From an uncultured Verrucomicrobia subdivision 3 bacterium (GTDB lineage: Bacteria; Verrucomicrobiota; Verrucomicrobiia; Limisphaerales; UBA11358), in contig CAIMLG010000297.1 in assembly GCA_903842235.1 (NCBI GenBank), positions 1-46,043 on the forward strand: a DNA stretch of 46,043 nt. Direction: 5' to 3'. The translations under genes were made by a program, and so were the position numbers. This document shows positions 25,194-33,590 of the stretch, piece after piece. The notes under the pieces were generated by a model. The model made no database searches. It worked only from the letters and a program-made list of their open reading frames with translations, and had not been told where the DNA came from. How positions within the stretch are numbered: the first letter of the stretch is position 1; each line of letters opens with the position of its first letter.

Positions 25194-27191
25194 GTGTTGA
25201 CCGAAAGTGATTCGCGGGTGCAGCCGGAGCAGCCGGCTCCCACCGCCCGTATTCCCAGCGATTTCAGGGCGCGGGCGCAGGCCGCCCTAAAGCGGTCGCA
25301 AGATTTCCTGCTGGCCGAACAAAAGCCGGAGGGCTTCTGGGTGGGAGAATTGCTGGTGGATTCCACCCTGGTGTCCGACACCATCGCGTATCACCACTGG
25401 AATGGCAAAGTGGACCGGGAATGGCAGCGCAAAGCCGTCCACCATATCTTCGCCAAGCAGTTGCCCGACGGCGGCTGGAATATTTACCAGCACGGCCCGT
25501 CCGAGGTGAATGCCACCATCAAGGCCTATCTTGCGCTCAAGCTGGCGGGCGTATCCGTGAAAGATGCCCGGATGTTGAAGGCCCGCGAAGTGGCCCTCCA
25601 CTTCGGCGGCGTGCCGCGCATGAACACCTTCTCCAAGCTGTATCTCGCGCTGATCGGGCTTTACCCGTGGGAACACGTGCCCACCATCCCCTGCGAAGTG
25701 CTGCTCATCGGCAAATGGTTCCACGTGAATTTCTGGGACATGAGCAACTGGTCGCGCGGCATGCTCGTGCCGCTGGCCATCATCAACCATTTCAAGCCCA
25801 CCCGGCCGGTGCCGGTGACGCTCAATGAGCTTTACCCCGAAGGCATCCATGAACGCGATCTCGCCCTGGCGCCCGACCCGGAAAAGATTTCGCTGCGCAA
25901 CTTCTTCCTGTGGCTGGACCGGGTGCACAAGCTGGCCGAGTGGTTCGCCGAGCACCGCATCCATCCCTTCCGCAAAACCGCGCTGAAAAAATGCGAAAAA
26001 TGGATGCTCGAACGCTTCGAAGGCAGCGATGGCCTCGCGGCAATTTTCCCGGCCATGCTCAATGCGCTGATTGCGCTCAAGGCGCTGGGCTATGCCGACG
26101 ACCACCCACAAGTGGTCCGCGCCGTGCAGGAACTCAAGAAACTCGAGCACGAAACCGCCGAGGACGTGCGCATCGAGCCGTGCTTTTCGCCCGTTTGGGA
26201 CACCGCCATCGTCAGCATCTGCCTGCGCGAATCCGGCGTGCCCGCCGAGCATCCGAAGCTCAAGCGCGCCGCCGAGTGGCTGATCGAAAAAGAAATCCGG
26301 TTCGCCGGCGACTGGATTCACAAGAACCCCGCCAAGGTGGAACCCAGCGGCTGGGTGTTTGAATACAACAATAAGTGGAATCCGGATGTGGACGACACCG
26401 CGATGGTGCTGCTCGCGCTGCGGCTCATTCCCACGGACCACCCGGCCAAGCGAGACGAATGTTTCCAGCGCGGCCTGAAATGGATGATGACCTTTCAGTG
26501 CAAGGACGGCGGCTGGGCCGCGTTCGACAAAGATTGCACCAAGAATATTCTCGAAAAAGTCCCCTTCGCCGATCACAACGCCATGCTCGATCCCGAGTGC
26601 GCCGACATCACCGCGCGCATCCTTGAACTGGTCGGCTACGAGAAATGGGACAATGCCAATCGCCAGATTCACGACGCCATTGACTACGTCCGGCGCCAGC
26701 AGGAAGCAGATGGCTCGTGGTATGGCCGCTGGGGCGTGAATTACATCTACGGCACCTGGCAGGTGCTGCGCGGCATGCGCGCCCTCAACCTCAATATGGA
26801 GGAAGCCTGGCTCCAGCATGGCAAAGTCTGGCTCGAAAGCGTCCAGCGCGAAGACGGCGGCTGGGGCGAACGCTGCAATACCTACGACGATCCCGTCTTC
26901 AAAGGCCAGGGCCCGAGCACCGCCTCGCAAACCGCCTGGGCCGTCATGGGCCTGTGCGCCTTCGACGACCCGGCGAACCCCGCGCTCCAACGCGGCATCG
27001 AGTATCTGTGCCGCACGCAAAACGCCGACGGCTCCTGGACCGAGGACGAAACCACCGGCACCGGTTTCCCGAAAGTGTTTTATTTGAAATACGACATGTA
27101 TCGCAACGCCTGGCCGCTGCTGGCGCTGGCGACTTACCAACAAATCTTCGACCGCGCCGCCGCCAAGAAAAACGGCGAGGCGAAGAGATAA
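25194..27191 (+). CDS. shc: Squalene-hopene cyclase
   Basis: The enzyme cyclises squalene to hopene/hopanol at the membrane. The 665-residue protein carries the protonating motif DVDDTA (residues 398-403) and repeated QW motifs: AEQKPEGFWVGE, KQLPDGGWN, FQCKDGGWAAFD, QQEADGSWYGRWG, QREDGGWGE and QNADGSWTE. GWVFEYNNKWNPDVDDT and NYIYGTWQVLRGMRA are typical hopene-cyclase blocks and not lanosterol-type. The start is a GTG at 25194 followed by LTESDSRVQ; no ATG is available before the conserved region. The GH3 gene follows after 14 bases. No squalene synthase or other hpn gene is in the window. Confidence 0.95.
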   Translation: MLTESDSRVQPEQPAPTARIPSDFRARAQAALKRSQDFLLAEQKPEGFWVGELLVDSTLVSDTIAYHHWNGKVDREWQRKAVHHIFAKQLPDGGWNIYQHGPSEVNATIKAYLALKLAGVSVKDARMLKAREVALHFGGVPRMNTFSKLYLALIGLYPWEHVPTIPCEVLLIGKWFHVNFWDMSNWSRGMLVPLAIINHFKPTRPVPVTLNELYPEGIHERDLALAPDPEKISLRNFFLWLDRVHKLAEWFAEHRIHPFRKTALKKCEKWMLERFEGSDGLAAIFPAMLNALIALKALGYADDHPQVVRAVQELKKLEHETAEDVRIEPCFSPVWDTAIVSICLRESGVPAEHPKLKRAAEWLIEKEIRFAGDWIHKNPAKVEPSGWVFEYNNKWNPDVDDTAMVLLALRLIPTDHPAKRDECFQRGLKWMMTFQCKDGGWAAFDKDCTKNILEKVPFADHNAMLDPECADITARILELVGYEKWDNANRQIHDAIDYVRRQQEADGSWYGRWGVNYIYGTWQVLRGMRALNLNMEEAWLQHGKVWLESVQREDGGWGERCNTYDDPVFKGQGPSTASQTAWAVMGLCAFDDPANPALQRGIEYLCRTQNADGSWTEDETTGTGFPKVFYLKYDMYRNAWPLLALATYQQIFDRAAAKKNGEAKR

Positions 27192-27205
27192 AAAAACCTG
27201 ACTCC

Positions 27206-29389
27206 ATGAAAAAACTCCTCACTGTCGCCACGTTAAGTCTATTATTTGCCAGCGGCGGTCGAGCGACGGAGCCCCCGGAACAGTATCTCGACCCGCGCCA
27301 GCCGGTGGACCAGCGCGTGGCCGATTTAATCTCGCGCCTGACGCTGGAGGAAAAGGCCACGCTGCTGAATCACCGCGGTTCCACCGTCGAGCGCTTTCAC
27401 ATCCGTTCCGACCAGTGGAATCAATGCCTCAACGGCGTGAAATGGAACCGGCCCACCACCTTCTTTCCCACCTGTCTCGCGCTTTCTGCCACGTGGGACA
27501 CTAATCTCGTGCAGGAGGTGGCCACCGTCTTATCCGATGAGGCGCGGGCGATTTACAACGGCTGGCATCTGGACCCGAAAGCGCCGGGCGAGCATAAAGG
27601 CCTGATCTATCGCGCCCCGGTCATCAACATCGAGCGCAATCCCTACTGGGGCCGCAATCACGAGGCTTGGGGCGAAGACCCCTTTCTCACCGGCCGCATG
27701 GCCGTAAGCTACGTTCAAGGCTTGCAAGGCAACGATCCGCACTATTTGAAACTGGCGGCCACCCTGAAGCACTACGCGGTCAATAACGTCGAAACCGACC
27801 GCCAGAAGCTCAACGCCACCGTCTCCGAACGCATGCTGCACGAATACTGGCTGCCGCATTTCTATGACGCGGTAGTGGAGGGCAAGGCGTGTTCCCTCAT
27901 GGCCAGCTACAACGCCATCAACGGCACGCCCAACAACATCAATCACTGGCTGCTTACCGATCTGCTCAAAGGCGAATGGCAGCATCCGGGCTTTGTCGTC
28001 TCCGATCTCGGCGGCGTCCGCTCCATGGTGGAAGGCCACGAGAACAAGCAGATGACCTACGAAGACGCCGTGGCCAAATCCCTGATGGCCGGCTGCGATT
28101 TCTCCGACAAGGAATTTCAGGAATACATCCCCGCCGCCGTGCGCAGCGGCAAACTGACCGAGGCGCGGCTGGACGATGCGCTGACCCGCGTGCTGCGCGT
28201 CCGGTTCCGGCTGGGCGAATTTGATCCCTTTGACGCCGTGCCCTACAGCCGGATTTCGCCCGCCGTCATTGATAGCGCCGAACACCGCGCCGTCGCCCTC
28301 CAAGCCGCGCAGGAATCCATCGTGCTGCTGAAAAATCAAAACCAGCTCCTGCCGCTCAATGCCGCCAAGCTCCAGCGCATCGCCGTGCTCGGCCCGCTGG
28401 CCGACCGCGTGATCCTGAATAATTACAGCGGCAAACCCGCCGCCACCGTCACCGCCTTGCAAGGCCTGCGGGATCGCGTCGGATCTCAGATCGAAATTCT
28501 TACCACCCGGGGTGCCGTGGTGGGTGGCACCCGGCATGAATGGGTGGAGGAACCCGCCGAAGCCGCCGTTGATACCGCCGCCGAAATGGAAAAAGCCGTG
28601 GCCCTCGCCCGCCAGGCGGACGTCGCCATCGTCTTCGTCGGCACCACGGCGGCGGTGGAGCAGGAAGGCCGGGATCGCACGTCGCTCGGGCTTTCCGGCA
28701 ACCAGGAAGCGCTGGTCAAAGCCGTCTTCGCCGCCAATCCCCGCACCATCGTGGTGGAAATGAGCGCCGGACCGCTCACCGTTCCGTGGCTGGCGAAAAA
28801 CGTTCCCGCCCTACTGCAAGCCTGGTGGCCCGGCGAAGAAGGCGGCCACGCCATCGCCGATGTTTTGTTTGGCGCCGTCAATCCCGCCGGTCGCCTGCCG
28901 CACACCGTATATGCCTCCGAAGCGCAGGTGCCTTCGCTGGATGAATACGACATCACGAAAGGTTTTACCTACATGTATGTGAACGGTCAACCGCTGTTTC
29001 CCTTTGGCCACGGCTTGAGCTACACCACCTTCAAGTATGGCCACCTGAAATTATCGGCGGATAAAATCCACACCAACGATACCGTCGCGATCAGCGTTGA
29101 CATCACAAACACGGGCAAAGTCGCCGGAGACGAAGTCGCCCAACTCTACGTTCATCAGGTGAAGAGCAGCGTCAAACGACCGGGGAAAGAACTGCGCGGT
29201 TTCCAGCGCGTCCGCCTACAGCCGGGGGAAACGAAAACCGTCACCTTCCCGCTCCCGGCCGCCAAACTGGCGTTCTGGGATGAAGCCACGCACGGCTTTC
29301 TCGTCGAGCCGGGCCGGTTCGATGTGCTGGTCGGAGCCTCGTCCGCCGATATTCGCGTAAAAGATCAGATCAACGTCCTCGCCCGCTAA
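27206..29389 (+). CDS. Secreted GH3 beta-glycosidase
   Basis: The 727-residue protein has a signal peptide (MKKLLTVATLSLLFASGGRA) and the three-domain GH3 layout. The N-terminal barrel has NPYWGRNHEAWGEDPFLTGR, LKHYAVNNVE and the nucleophile in GFVVSDLGGVRS (Asp267). The second domain has AVALQAAQESIVLLKNQNQL and EQEGRDRTSLGLSGNQ, whose glutamates include the likely acid/base. A C-terminal fibronectin-III-like domain has FGHGLSYTTFKYG and VTNTG-type text. Substrate could be beta-glucoside or beta-xyloside and is not decidable. It begins 14 bases after shc; the ATG at 27206 gives the signal peptide, while the longer upstream frame lies inside shc. Confidence 0.92.
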   Translation: MKKLLTVATLSLLFASGGRATEPPEQYLDPRQPVDQRVADLISRLTLEEKATLLNHRGSTVERFHIRSDQWNQCLNGVKWNRPTTFFPTCLALSATWDTNLVQEVATVLSDEARAIYNGWHLDPKAPGEHKGLIYRAPVINIERNPYWGRNHEAWGEDPFLTGRMAVSYVQGLQGNDPHYLKLAATLKHYAVNNVETDRQKLNATVSERMLHEYWLPHFYDAVVEGKACSLMASYNAINGTPNNINHWLLTDLLKGEWQHPGFVVSDLGGVRSMVEGHENKQMTYEDAVAKSLMAGCDFSDKEFQEYIPAAVRSGKLTEARLDDALTRVLRVRFRLGEFDPFDAVPYSRISPAVIDSAEHRAVALQAAQESIVLLKNQNQLLPLNAAKLQRIAVLGPLADRVILNNYSGKPAATVTALQGLRDRVGSQIEILTTRGAVVGGTRHEWVEEPAEAAVDTAAEMEKAVALARQADVAIVFVGTTAAVEQEGRDRTSLGLSGNQEALVKAVFAANPRTIVVEMSAGPLTVPWLAKNVPALLQAWWPGEEGGHAIADVLFGAVNPAGRLPHTVYASEAQVPSLDEYDITKGFTYMYVNGQPLFPFGHGLSYTTFKYGHLKLSADKIHTNDTVAISVDITNTGKVAGDEVAQLYVHQVKSSVKRPGKELRGFQRVRLQPGETKTVTFPLPAAKLAFWDEATHGFLVEPGRFDVLVGASSADIRVKDQINVLAR

Positions 29390-29445
29390 TGGCGCGGCGG
29401 TTTGGTTTTGCCCCCGGCTCAATTTGTGACTAGGCTGGGCGTCCG

Positions 29446-30246
29446 ATGCTTGAGCAAACCGTCCAGATCGTTTCCCAAGAGCGCGATGCGGAAGCCTATT
29501 TCCGCCTCGTGCTGAAGGCGCCGCAAATTGCCCCCCTCATCCAGCCCGGCCAGTTCGCCCACGTCCGCATTTTGCCGATGAAAGACGCCCTGCTCCGCCG
29601 GCCGTTCAGCATCTTTCAGACGACCAGCGACACCTTTTCCATCCTCTACAAAAACGTCGGCAAAGGCACGGACGTGCTCGCGCGCATGCGCGCCGGCGAG
29701 GAATTGAGCGTCATCGCGCCGCTGGGGCACGGCTTTACGGTTCCGTCCGTCGGCGGCGAAACGCCGCTGCTTGTGGCCGGCGGCTACGGCATGGCCGCCC
29801 TGTATTTGCTGGCGCAACGGTCGCCGCAAAAAGGGATCGTCTTTGTCGGCGGGCGGCGGCGCGTGGATATTCTGTGCGAAAAAGACTTTGCGGCCATTGG
29901 CTGGGAAGTGCGCGTGGCCACCGAAGACGGCAGCCACGGCGAAACCGGCTTCGTCACCCAGCCGCTGCTGGCGGAACTGAAACGCGGGCAAATGGTGCCC
30001 GACCGGAAGGTCAAACTCTACGCCTGCGGCCCCACGCCCATGCTTCAAGCCGTGGGCAAACTGGCGGAAGAATTTAATGTGCCCGCCGAACTCTCCATGG
30101 ATGAGCACATGTGCTGCGGCGTTGGCACCTGCCTGGCCTGCGTGATCAAGGTGAAAACCGGGGGCGAGAATTGGGAATACCAGCGCACCTGCACCGAAGG
30201 CCCGGTGTATGACTCCCGGCAGATCGTCTGGGAGACGGCCAAGTGA
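29446..30246 (+). CDS. pyrK: PyrK, dihydroorotate dehydrogenase electron-transfer subunit
   Basis: PyrK carries FAD and a [2Fe-2S] cluster and passes electrons from PyrD to NAD+. The 266-residue protein has LRRPFSIFQ (FAD site), PLLVAGGYGMAALYLLA, VFVGGRRRVDIL, LYACGPTPMLQAV and the cluster motif C224-x4-C229-x2-C232-x16-C249 within MDEHMCCGVGTCLACVIKV. This is the class 1B type. pyrD is 3.3 kb downstream on the same strand; in other genomes the two are usually adjacent, and here a toxin-antitoxin pair, a sulfatase and a DoxX-like gene lie between them. Confidence 0.92.
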   Translation: MLEQTVQIVSQERDAEAYFRLVLKAPQIAPLIQPGQFAHVRILPMKDALLRRPFSIFQTTSDTFSILYKNVGKGTDVLARMRAGEELSVIAPLGHGFTVPSVGGETPLLVAGGYGMAALYLLAQRSPQKGIVFVGGRRRVDILCEKDFAAIGWEVRVATEDGSHGETGFVTQPLLAELKRGQMVPDRKVKLYACGPTPMLQAVGKLAEEFNVPAELSMDEHMCCGVGTCLACVIKVKTGGENWEYQRTCTEGPVYDSRQIVWETAK

Positions 30247-30250
30247 GGCG

Positions 30251-30291
30251 AATCAAATCCGCTTAAGGCGTGACGGAAATCAGCCTAGGTT
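30251..30291. repeat. 41-bp direct repeat, left copy
   Basis: aatcaaatccgcttaaggcg (30251-30270) is followed by tgacggaaatcagcctaggt and one more t. It matches 31004-31044 at 36 of 41 positions in the same orientation. The pair brackets the toxin-antitoxin genes. It starts just after the pyrK stop. Confidence 0.8.
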
Positions 30292-30393
30292 TGCGAGGTG
30301 AAGGCAGAATGAAGAATGCAAGATGAAATCCGGCGCATCGGGAAGCATCGGGAAGCCGCTTGCCAAAATTACATTTTGCCGGATAATTGAACC

Positions 30394-30570
30394 ATGAGCG
30401 CACAGGAAATTTTGATTGAAGAAATCAAGCACCAGCCCGAAACGGTGGCGCGCGAAGTCCTGCATTACTTGAAATTCATTGAACGGCAGCGGGCGCAGGA
30501 AGATTGGAGCGACGTGCTGCCCTCACGCGAAGTGGAACAGGAAAAACTGGATCTCCTGGACGGTCAATGA
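30394..30570 (+). CDS. Antitoxin of a PemK/MazF-type module
   Basis: The 58-residue protein begins MSAQEILIEEIKHQPETVAR and continues EVLHYLKFIERQRAQEDW. It is a helical, acidic small protein resembling DUF2281-type antitoxins (ILxEIxxxPxxxxxEVLxYLxFI). The C-terminal part (SDVLPSREVEQEKLDLLDGQ) is probably the toxin-neutralising tail. Its stop overlaps the toxin start by 4 bp (ATGA at 30567-30570), the classic antitoxin-first order. There is no obvious N-terminal DNA-binding motif, so autoregulation is uncertain. Confidence 0.78.
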   Translation: MSAQEILIEEIKHQPETVAREVLHYLKFIERQRAQEDWSDVLPSREVEQEKLDLLDGQ

Positions 30571-30884
30571 ACCCGTGTCACGGTGAAGTCTGGCTGGTGG
30601 ACATGGGCATGGCCGCCAAAACCCGGCCGGCAGTGGTTCTGATTGCCGACCACCTCTCCGCCCCGCGCTCGCTCATCATCCACATTCCCATCACCCGGCA
30701 GAATCGCGGGAGCGAACTCGAAGTGCCGCTGGGCCACCTGCCGTTTCTTGACCCCGAATCCATCGCCAACGTGCAGGCCATCGGCTCGCTGCCCTCCGTG
30801 CGGTTTGAAAAGCGGCTCGGCCTCGTGCCGGAAGCGGATTTGAAAAAGGTCAAAGCCGCGCTGCTCAAAGCCTGCGCCTTGTGA
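30567..30884 (+). CDS. PemK/MazF-family endoribonuclease toxin
   Basis: The 105-residue protein has the MazF fold signature. It starts NPCHGEVWLVDMGMAAKTRP, with PAVVLIADHLSAPRS (dimer/active region), IIHIPITRQNRGSELEVPL, and IANVQAIGSLPSVRFEKRLG, where the conserved RNA-cleavage loop lies. Such toxins cut mRNA at short sequences. I chose the ATG at 30567, overlapping the antitoxin stop; the open frame extends upstream to 30504 but inside the antitoxin gene. It looks intact. Confidence 0.88.
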   Translation: MNPCHGEVWLVDMGMAAKTRPAVVLIADHLSAPRSLIIHIPITRQNRGSELEVPLGHLPFLDPESIANVQAIGSLPSVRFEKRLGLVPEADLKKVKAALLKACAL

Positions 30885-31003
30885 AACGCCTTCAGCGCAG
30901 GAAATCAAAGGCCGTCACTGCGAAGCCGAGACCGGGGAAATATCCAGCGCAACGGTCAGCCAGCAATTCTTTGATGAACTGCCGGGCCGAGGGGCGATGG
31001 CAA

Positions 31004-31044
31004 ATTCAAATACGCTGAAGGCGTAACGGAAATCAGCCTGGGTT
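31004..31044. repeat. 41-bp direct repeat, right copy
   Basis: attcaaatacgctgaaggcg (31004-31023) is followed by taacggaaatcagcctgggt and one more t. Differences from the left copy at 30251-30291 are five scattered substitutions. It ends the block that carries the toxin-antitoxin pair. Confidence 0.8.
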
Positions 31045-31384
31045 CCCAAGCGGCTCAAGTCAGCGCAACCGAGCCGCGGCCAGCCAGCCGGTTTTGCAGC
31101 CATTCGCGGACATTCGGGGAATTCGTGTCAAAAAAAATCACGGCGGCGGGGGAGTCGGCGGCGGTTCCGGCGCGGTGGGGGCGCGGCGTGGTGCTTGGGC
31201 GGGAAGATGCCCAGTTTGAATTCCGTGCGGGTGGGGGCGTGGGCCGGGTTGGTGGCCGGAATGAGACAAAAATCCCCGGTCAGAGCGAAATCCTTTTGCG
31301 CCGTGACTTGCCGTAACACTTTCGCCTAAGCCACTAGTCCTCATGGAGATTTGCGAAAGCTATTCGGAACAGCCGTACGCCGTC

Positions 31385-31408
31385 AACCATTATTTTAACC
31401 ATTATTTT
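31385..31408. repeat. Two tandem copies of aaccattatttt
   Basis: A perfect 12-bp direct repeat in an AT-rich pocket about 96-119 bases upstream of the sulfatase start. It may be an operator or promoter element for the sulfatase; no consensus match is claimed. Confidence 0.6.
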
Positions 31409-31503
31409 CGACAAATTTATGGGATTGAATCGCCGGGGCGGAATGGCTAATCTTCAGCCGCACCCATGCATCTGAACCGCCAATCTGAAAAAATTTCTGG
31501 TCT

Positions 31504-33045
31504 ATGAATAAATTCCTCCCGCTGCTCTGCACGCTCCTGCCCATCGCGCCCGGTTTGGCCGCGCCGACGAATACGGTGCCGCCCCGGCCCAATATTCTCT
31601 TCATCATGGCGGATGATCACGCGTGGCAGGCGGTGAGCGCCTACGGCGAGGCGCGGCATTTGAACCAGACGCCCAACCTTGACCGGCTGGCGCACGAGGG
31701 CATGCGGTTCGATCGCTGTTTCGTGAATAATTCGCTGTGCGGGCCGAGCCGCGCTTCGATCATCACCGGCACTTACAGCCATATCAACGGGTTTTACAAC
31801 AACAGCAATTGCCGCTTCGACGGGAGCCAGACCACCTACCCCAAACTGCTCCAGCAGGCCGGCTACCAAACGGCGCTGATCGGCAAATGGCATTTGGAAA
31901 GCGATCCCACGGGGTTTGATTATTGGGAAATTTTGCTCGGCCAGGGGATTTATTATAATCCGCCGATGATCCGCAACGGGCAGCGCGTGAAATATCCCGG
32001 CTACGTCACGGATATCATCACCGACCGGTCGCTGGACTGGCTGAAGCAACGCGATACGAACAAACCCTTCATGCTGCTCTGCTGGCAAAAGGCGCCCCAC
32101 CGCGAATGGGAACCGGCGCTGCGCGATCTGGATTTCGACCACGACCGCACGTATCCGCTGCCGGAGACTTTGTTTGATGATTATGCCGGACGGGGGCTGG
32201 CGGAGCATGAGCAAGACATGACCATCGCGAAAACCATGCGCATGAAGGCGGATTGCAAGCTGGTGGCTCCGGGCGATCTGAACCCCGAACAGAAAACCAA
32301 TTGGGACGCCTACTACGAGCCGCGCAACCAGGCGTTTTTGGCCAAAAACCTCACGGGCCGCGCGCTGGTGGAATGGAAATATAACCGCTACGTGCACGAT
32401 TACCTCGGCTGCATCAAGGGCGTGGACGACAACGTGGGCCGCATTCTGAAATATCTCGATGACACGGGCCTCGCGAGCAACACCATCGTCATTTACTCCT
32501 CCGACCAGGGCTTTTTCGTCGGGGAACATGGCTGGTTCGACAAGCGCTGGATCTTCCAGGAATCCGCCCGCACGCCCCTGCTCATCCGCTGGCCGGGCGT
32601 GGTTGCGGCCGGCCGCGTCAACCGGGACATCGTGTGCAACATGGATCTGGCCGAAACCTTTCTGCAAACCGCCGGCGTCCCCATTCCCGAACGCATGCAA
32701 GGCCGCAGCCTGCTCCCGCTGTTGCAGGGCGCCACGCCCGCCGACTGGCGCAAGGCGTTTTATTACCACTACTACGAATATCCCGCCTTTCACCGCGTGC
32801 GGCCGCATTACGGCCTCATCACCGACCGCTACACCCTGGCGCATTTTTACGCGCCGGATGTGGATTATTGGGAGCTGTTCGACCGGGAAAAAGATCCCGG
32901 CGAGATGCGCAGCGTCTTTGGCGAACCCGCCTATGCCGAGGTGCAAACCAACTTGATGCAGGAAGTCGTCCGCCAGCGGCAGGTCTTGAAGGAGCCGGAC
33001 GTGGAGGATCCCAAGGTGTTCGGGCAGACGCCCAAAAAACCGTAA
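31504..33045 (+). CDS. Secreted sulfatase (S1 type)
   Basis: The 513-residue protein has a signal peptide (MNKFLPLLCTLLPIAPGLAA) and begins its catalytic domain with PNILFIMADDHAWQAVSAYG (metal-binding Asp pair). The formylglycine site is CGPSR with Cys79 in NSLCGPSRASIITG. LIGKWHLESDPTGFDYW, TIVIYSSDQGFFVGEHGWF (second metal site) and SARTPLLIRWPG complete the family. The Cys form requires a formylglycine-generating enzyme, not seen in the window. The C-terminal part (YHYYEYPAFHRVRPHYG) is like sulfatases acting on glycans. It is preceded by the 12-bp tandem repeat. Confidence 0.93.
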   Translation: MNKFLPLLCTLLPIAPGLAAPTNTVPPRPNILFIMADDHAWQAVSAYGEARHLNQTPNLDRLAHEGMRFDRCFVNNSLCGPSRASIITGTYSHINGFYNNSNCRFDGSQTTYPKLLQQAGYQTALIGKWHLESDPTGFDYWEILLGQGIYYNPPMIRNGQRVKYPGYVTDIITDRSLDWLKQRDTNKPFMLLCWQKAPHREWEPALRDLDFDHDRTYPLPETLFDDYAGRGLAEHEQDMTIAKTMRMKADCKLVAPGDLNPEQKTNWDAYYEPRNQAFLAKNLTGRALVEWKYNRYVHDYLGCIKGVDDNVGRILKYLDDTGLASNTIVIYSSDQGFFVGEHGWFDKRWIFQESARTPLLIRWPGVVAAGRVNRDIVCNMDLAETFLQTAGVPIPERMQGRSLLPLLQGATPADWRKAFYYHYYEYPAFHRVRPHYGLITDRYTLAHFYAPDVDYWELFDREKDPGEMRSVFGEPAYAEVQTNLMQEVVRQRQVLKEPDVEDPKVFGQTPKKP

Positions 33046-33122
33046 GCGCGGCCGGCGCGGTTGCAAATTGAGTCGCGGGCGTTGATCGGCCATGACACTA
33101 TGGGCGGCACGCGTTTAATCCT

Positions 33123-33506
33123 ATGATCAAAACCGCATTCAAGTATCTGTTGGGCGGCCTGTTTATCGGGGCGGGCCTGCTGCATTTCATCTTGCCGGAT
33201 TTGTATGTCAGCATCATGCCGCCGTATCTGCCGTGGCCTTTGCTGCTGGTGTATGTGAGCGGCGCCTGCGAAGTGCTGCTGGGCGCGCTGGTCTTCTTTC
33301 CCCGCTATTCGCCGGTCGCCCGCTGGGGTTTGATCGCCCTGCTGCTGGCCATTCTGCCCGCCAACCTGCACATGGCGCTGCATCCCGAGCTTTTTCCCAT
33401 GTTCACCCCCACGATGCTCTGGCTGCGGGTGCCGTTTCAAGCGGTGCTCATCGCCTGGGTGTATCGGAGCACGGTGCCGGACTGCACCCCGAAACCTGCC
33501 GCCTGA
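33123..33506 (+). CDS. DoxX-like integral membrane protein
   Basis: The 127-residue protein has four hydrophobic segments: about 6-24, 36-56, 66-84 and 97-113. KYLLGGLFIGAGLLHFILPD at the start and PPYLPWPLLLVYVSGACEVL, LGALVFFPRYSPVARWG match DoxX-family small membrane proteins. The role is unknown. It lies between the sulfatase and pyrD on the same strand. A sequence like the one at its upstream side (33061-33079) recurs upstream of pyrD. Confidence 0.75.
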   Translation: MIKTAFKYLLGGLFIGAGLLHFILPDLYVSIMPPYLPWPLLLVYVSGACEVLLGALVFFPRYSPVARWGLIALLLAILPANLHMALHPELFPMFTPTMLWLRVPFQAVLIAWVYRSTVPDCTPKPAA

Positions 33507-33590
33507 GCCAAGGCAACCGTTTGGATTTAGGCGGCCTCCCGGATGTTTTGCGAATTGAGTCGGGGGGAATGAATCGGTAGTTTGACGCCC

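Larger units (their letters stand above)
30885..31503. other. 619-base intergenic region with repeats, no gene
   Basis: No convincing coding region was found. Several short open frames on both strands (about 31128-31344) are rich in Pro/Arg or Gly and look like GC-rich noise. One minus-strand frame with LTGDFCLIPATNPAHAP could be a decayed remnant. The region holds the right copy of the 41-bp direct repeat and an AT-rich pocket (31380-31435) with a 12-bp tandem repeat before the sulfatase gene. Confidence 0.5.

Noticed and set aside
25287..27143. 618-residue minus-strand frame opposite the squalene-hopene cyclase gene
   Set aside because: It is a mirror effect of GC-rich codon use; the plus strand carries unmistakable cyclase motifs.
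31128..31344. Short overlapping frames on both strands upstream of the sulfatase
   Set aside because: Composition is biased (Pro, Arg, Gly), there is no start signal, and no motif is recognisable.
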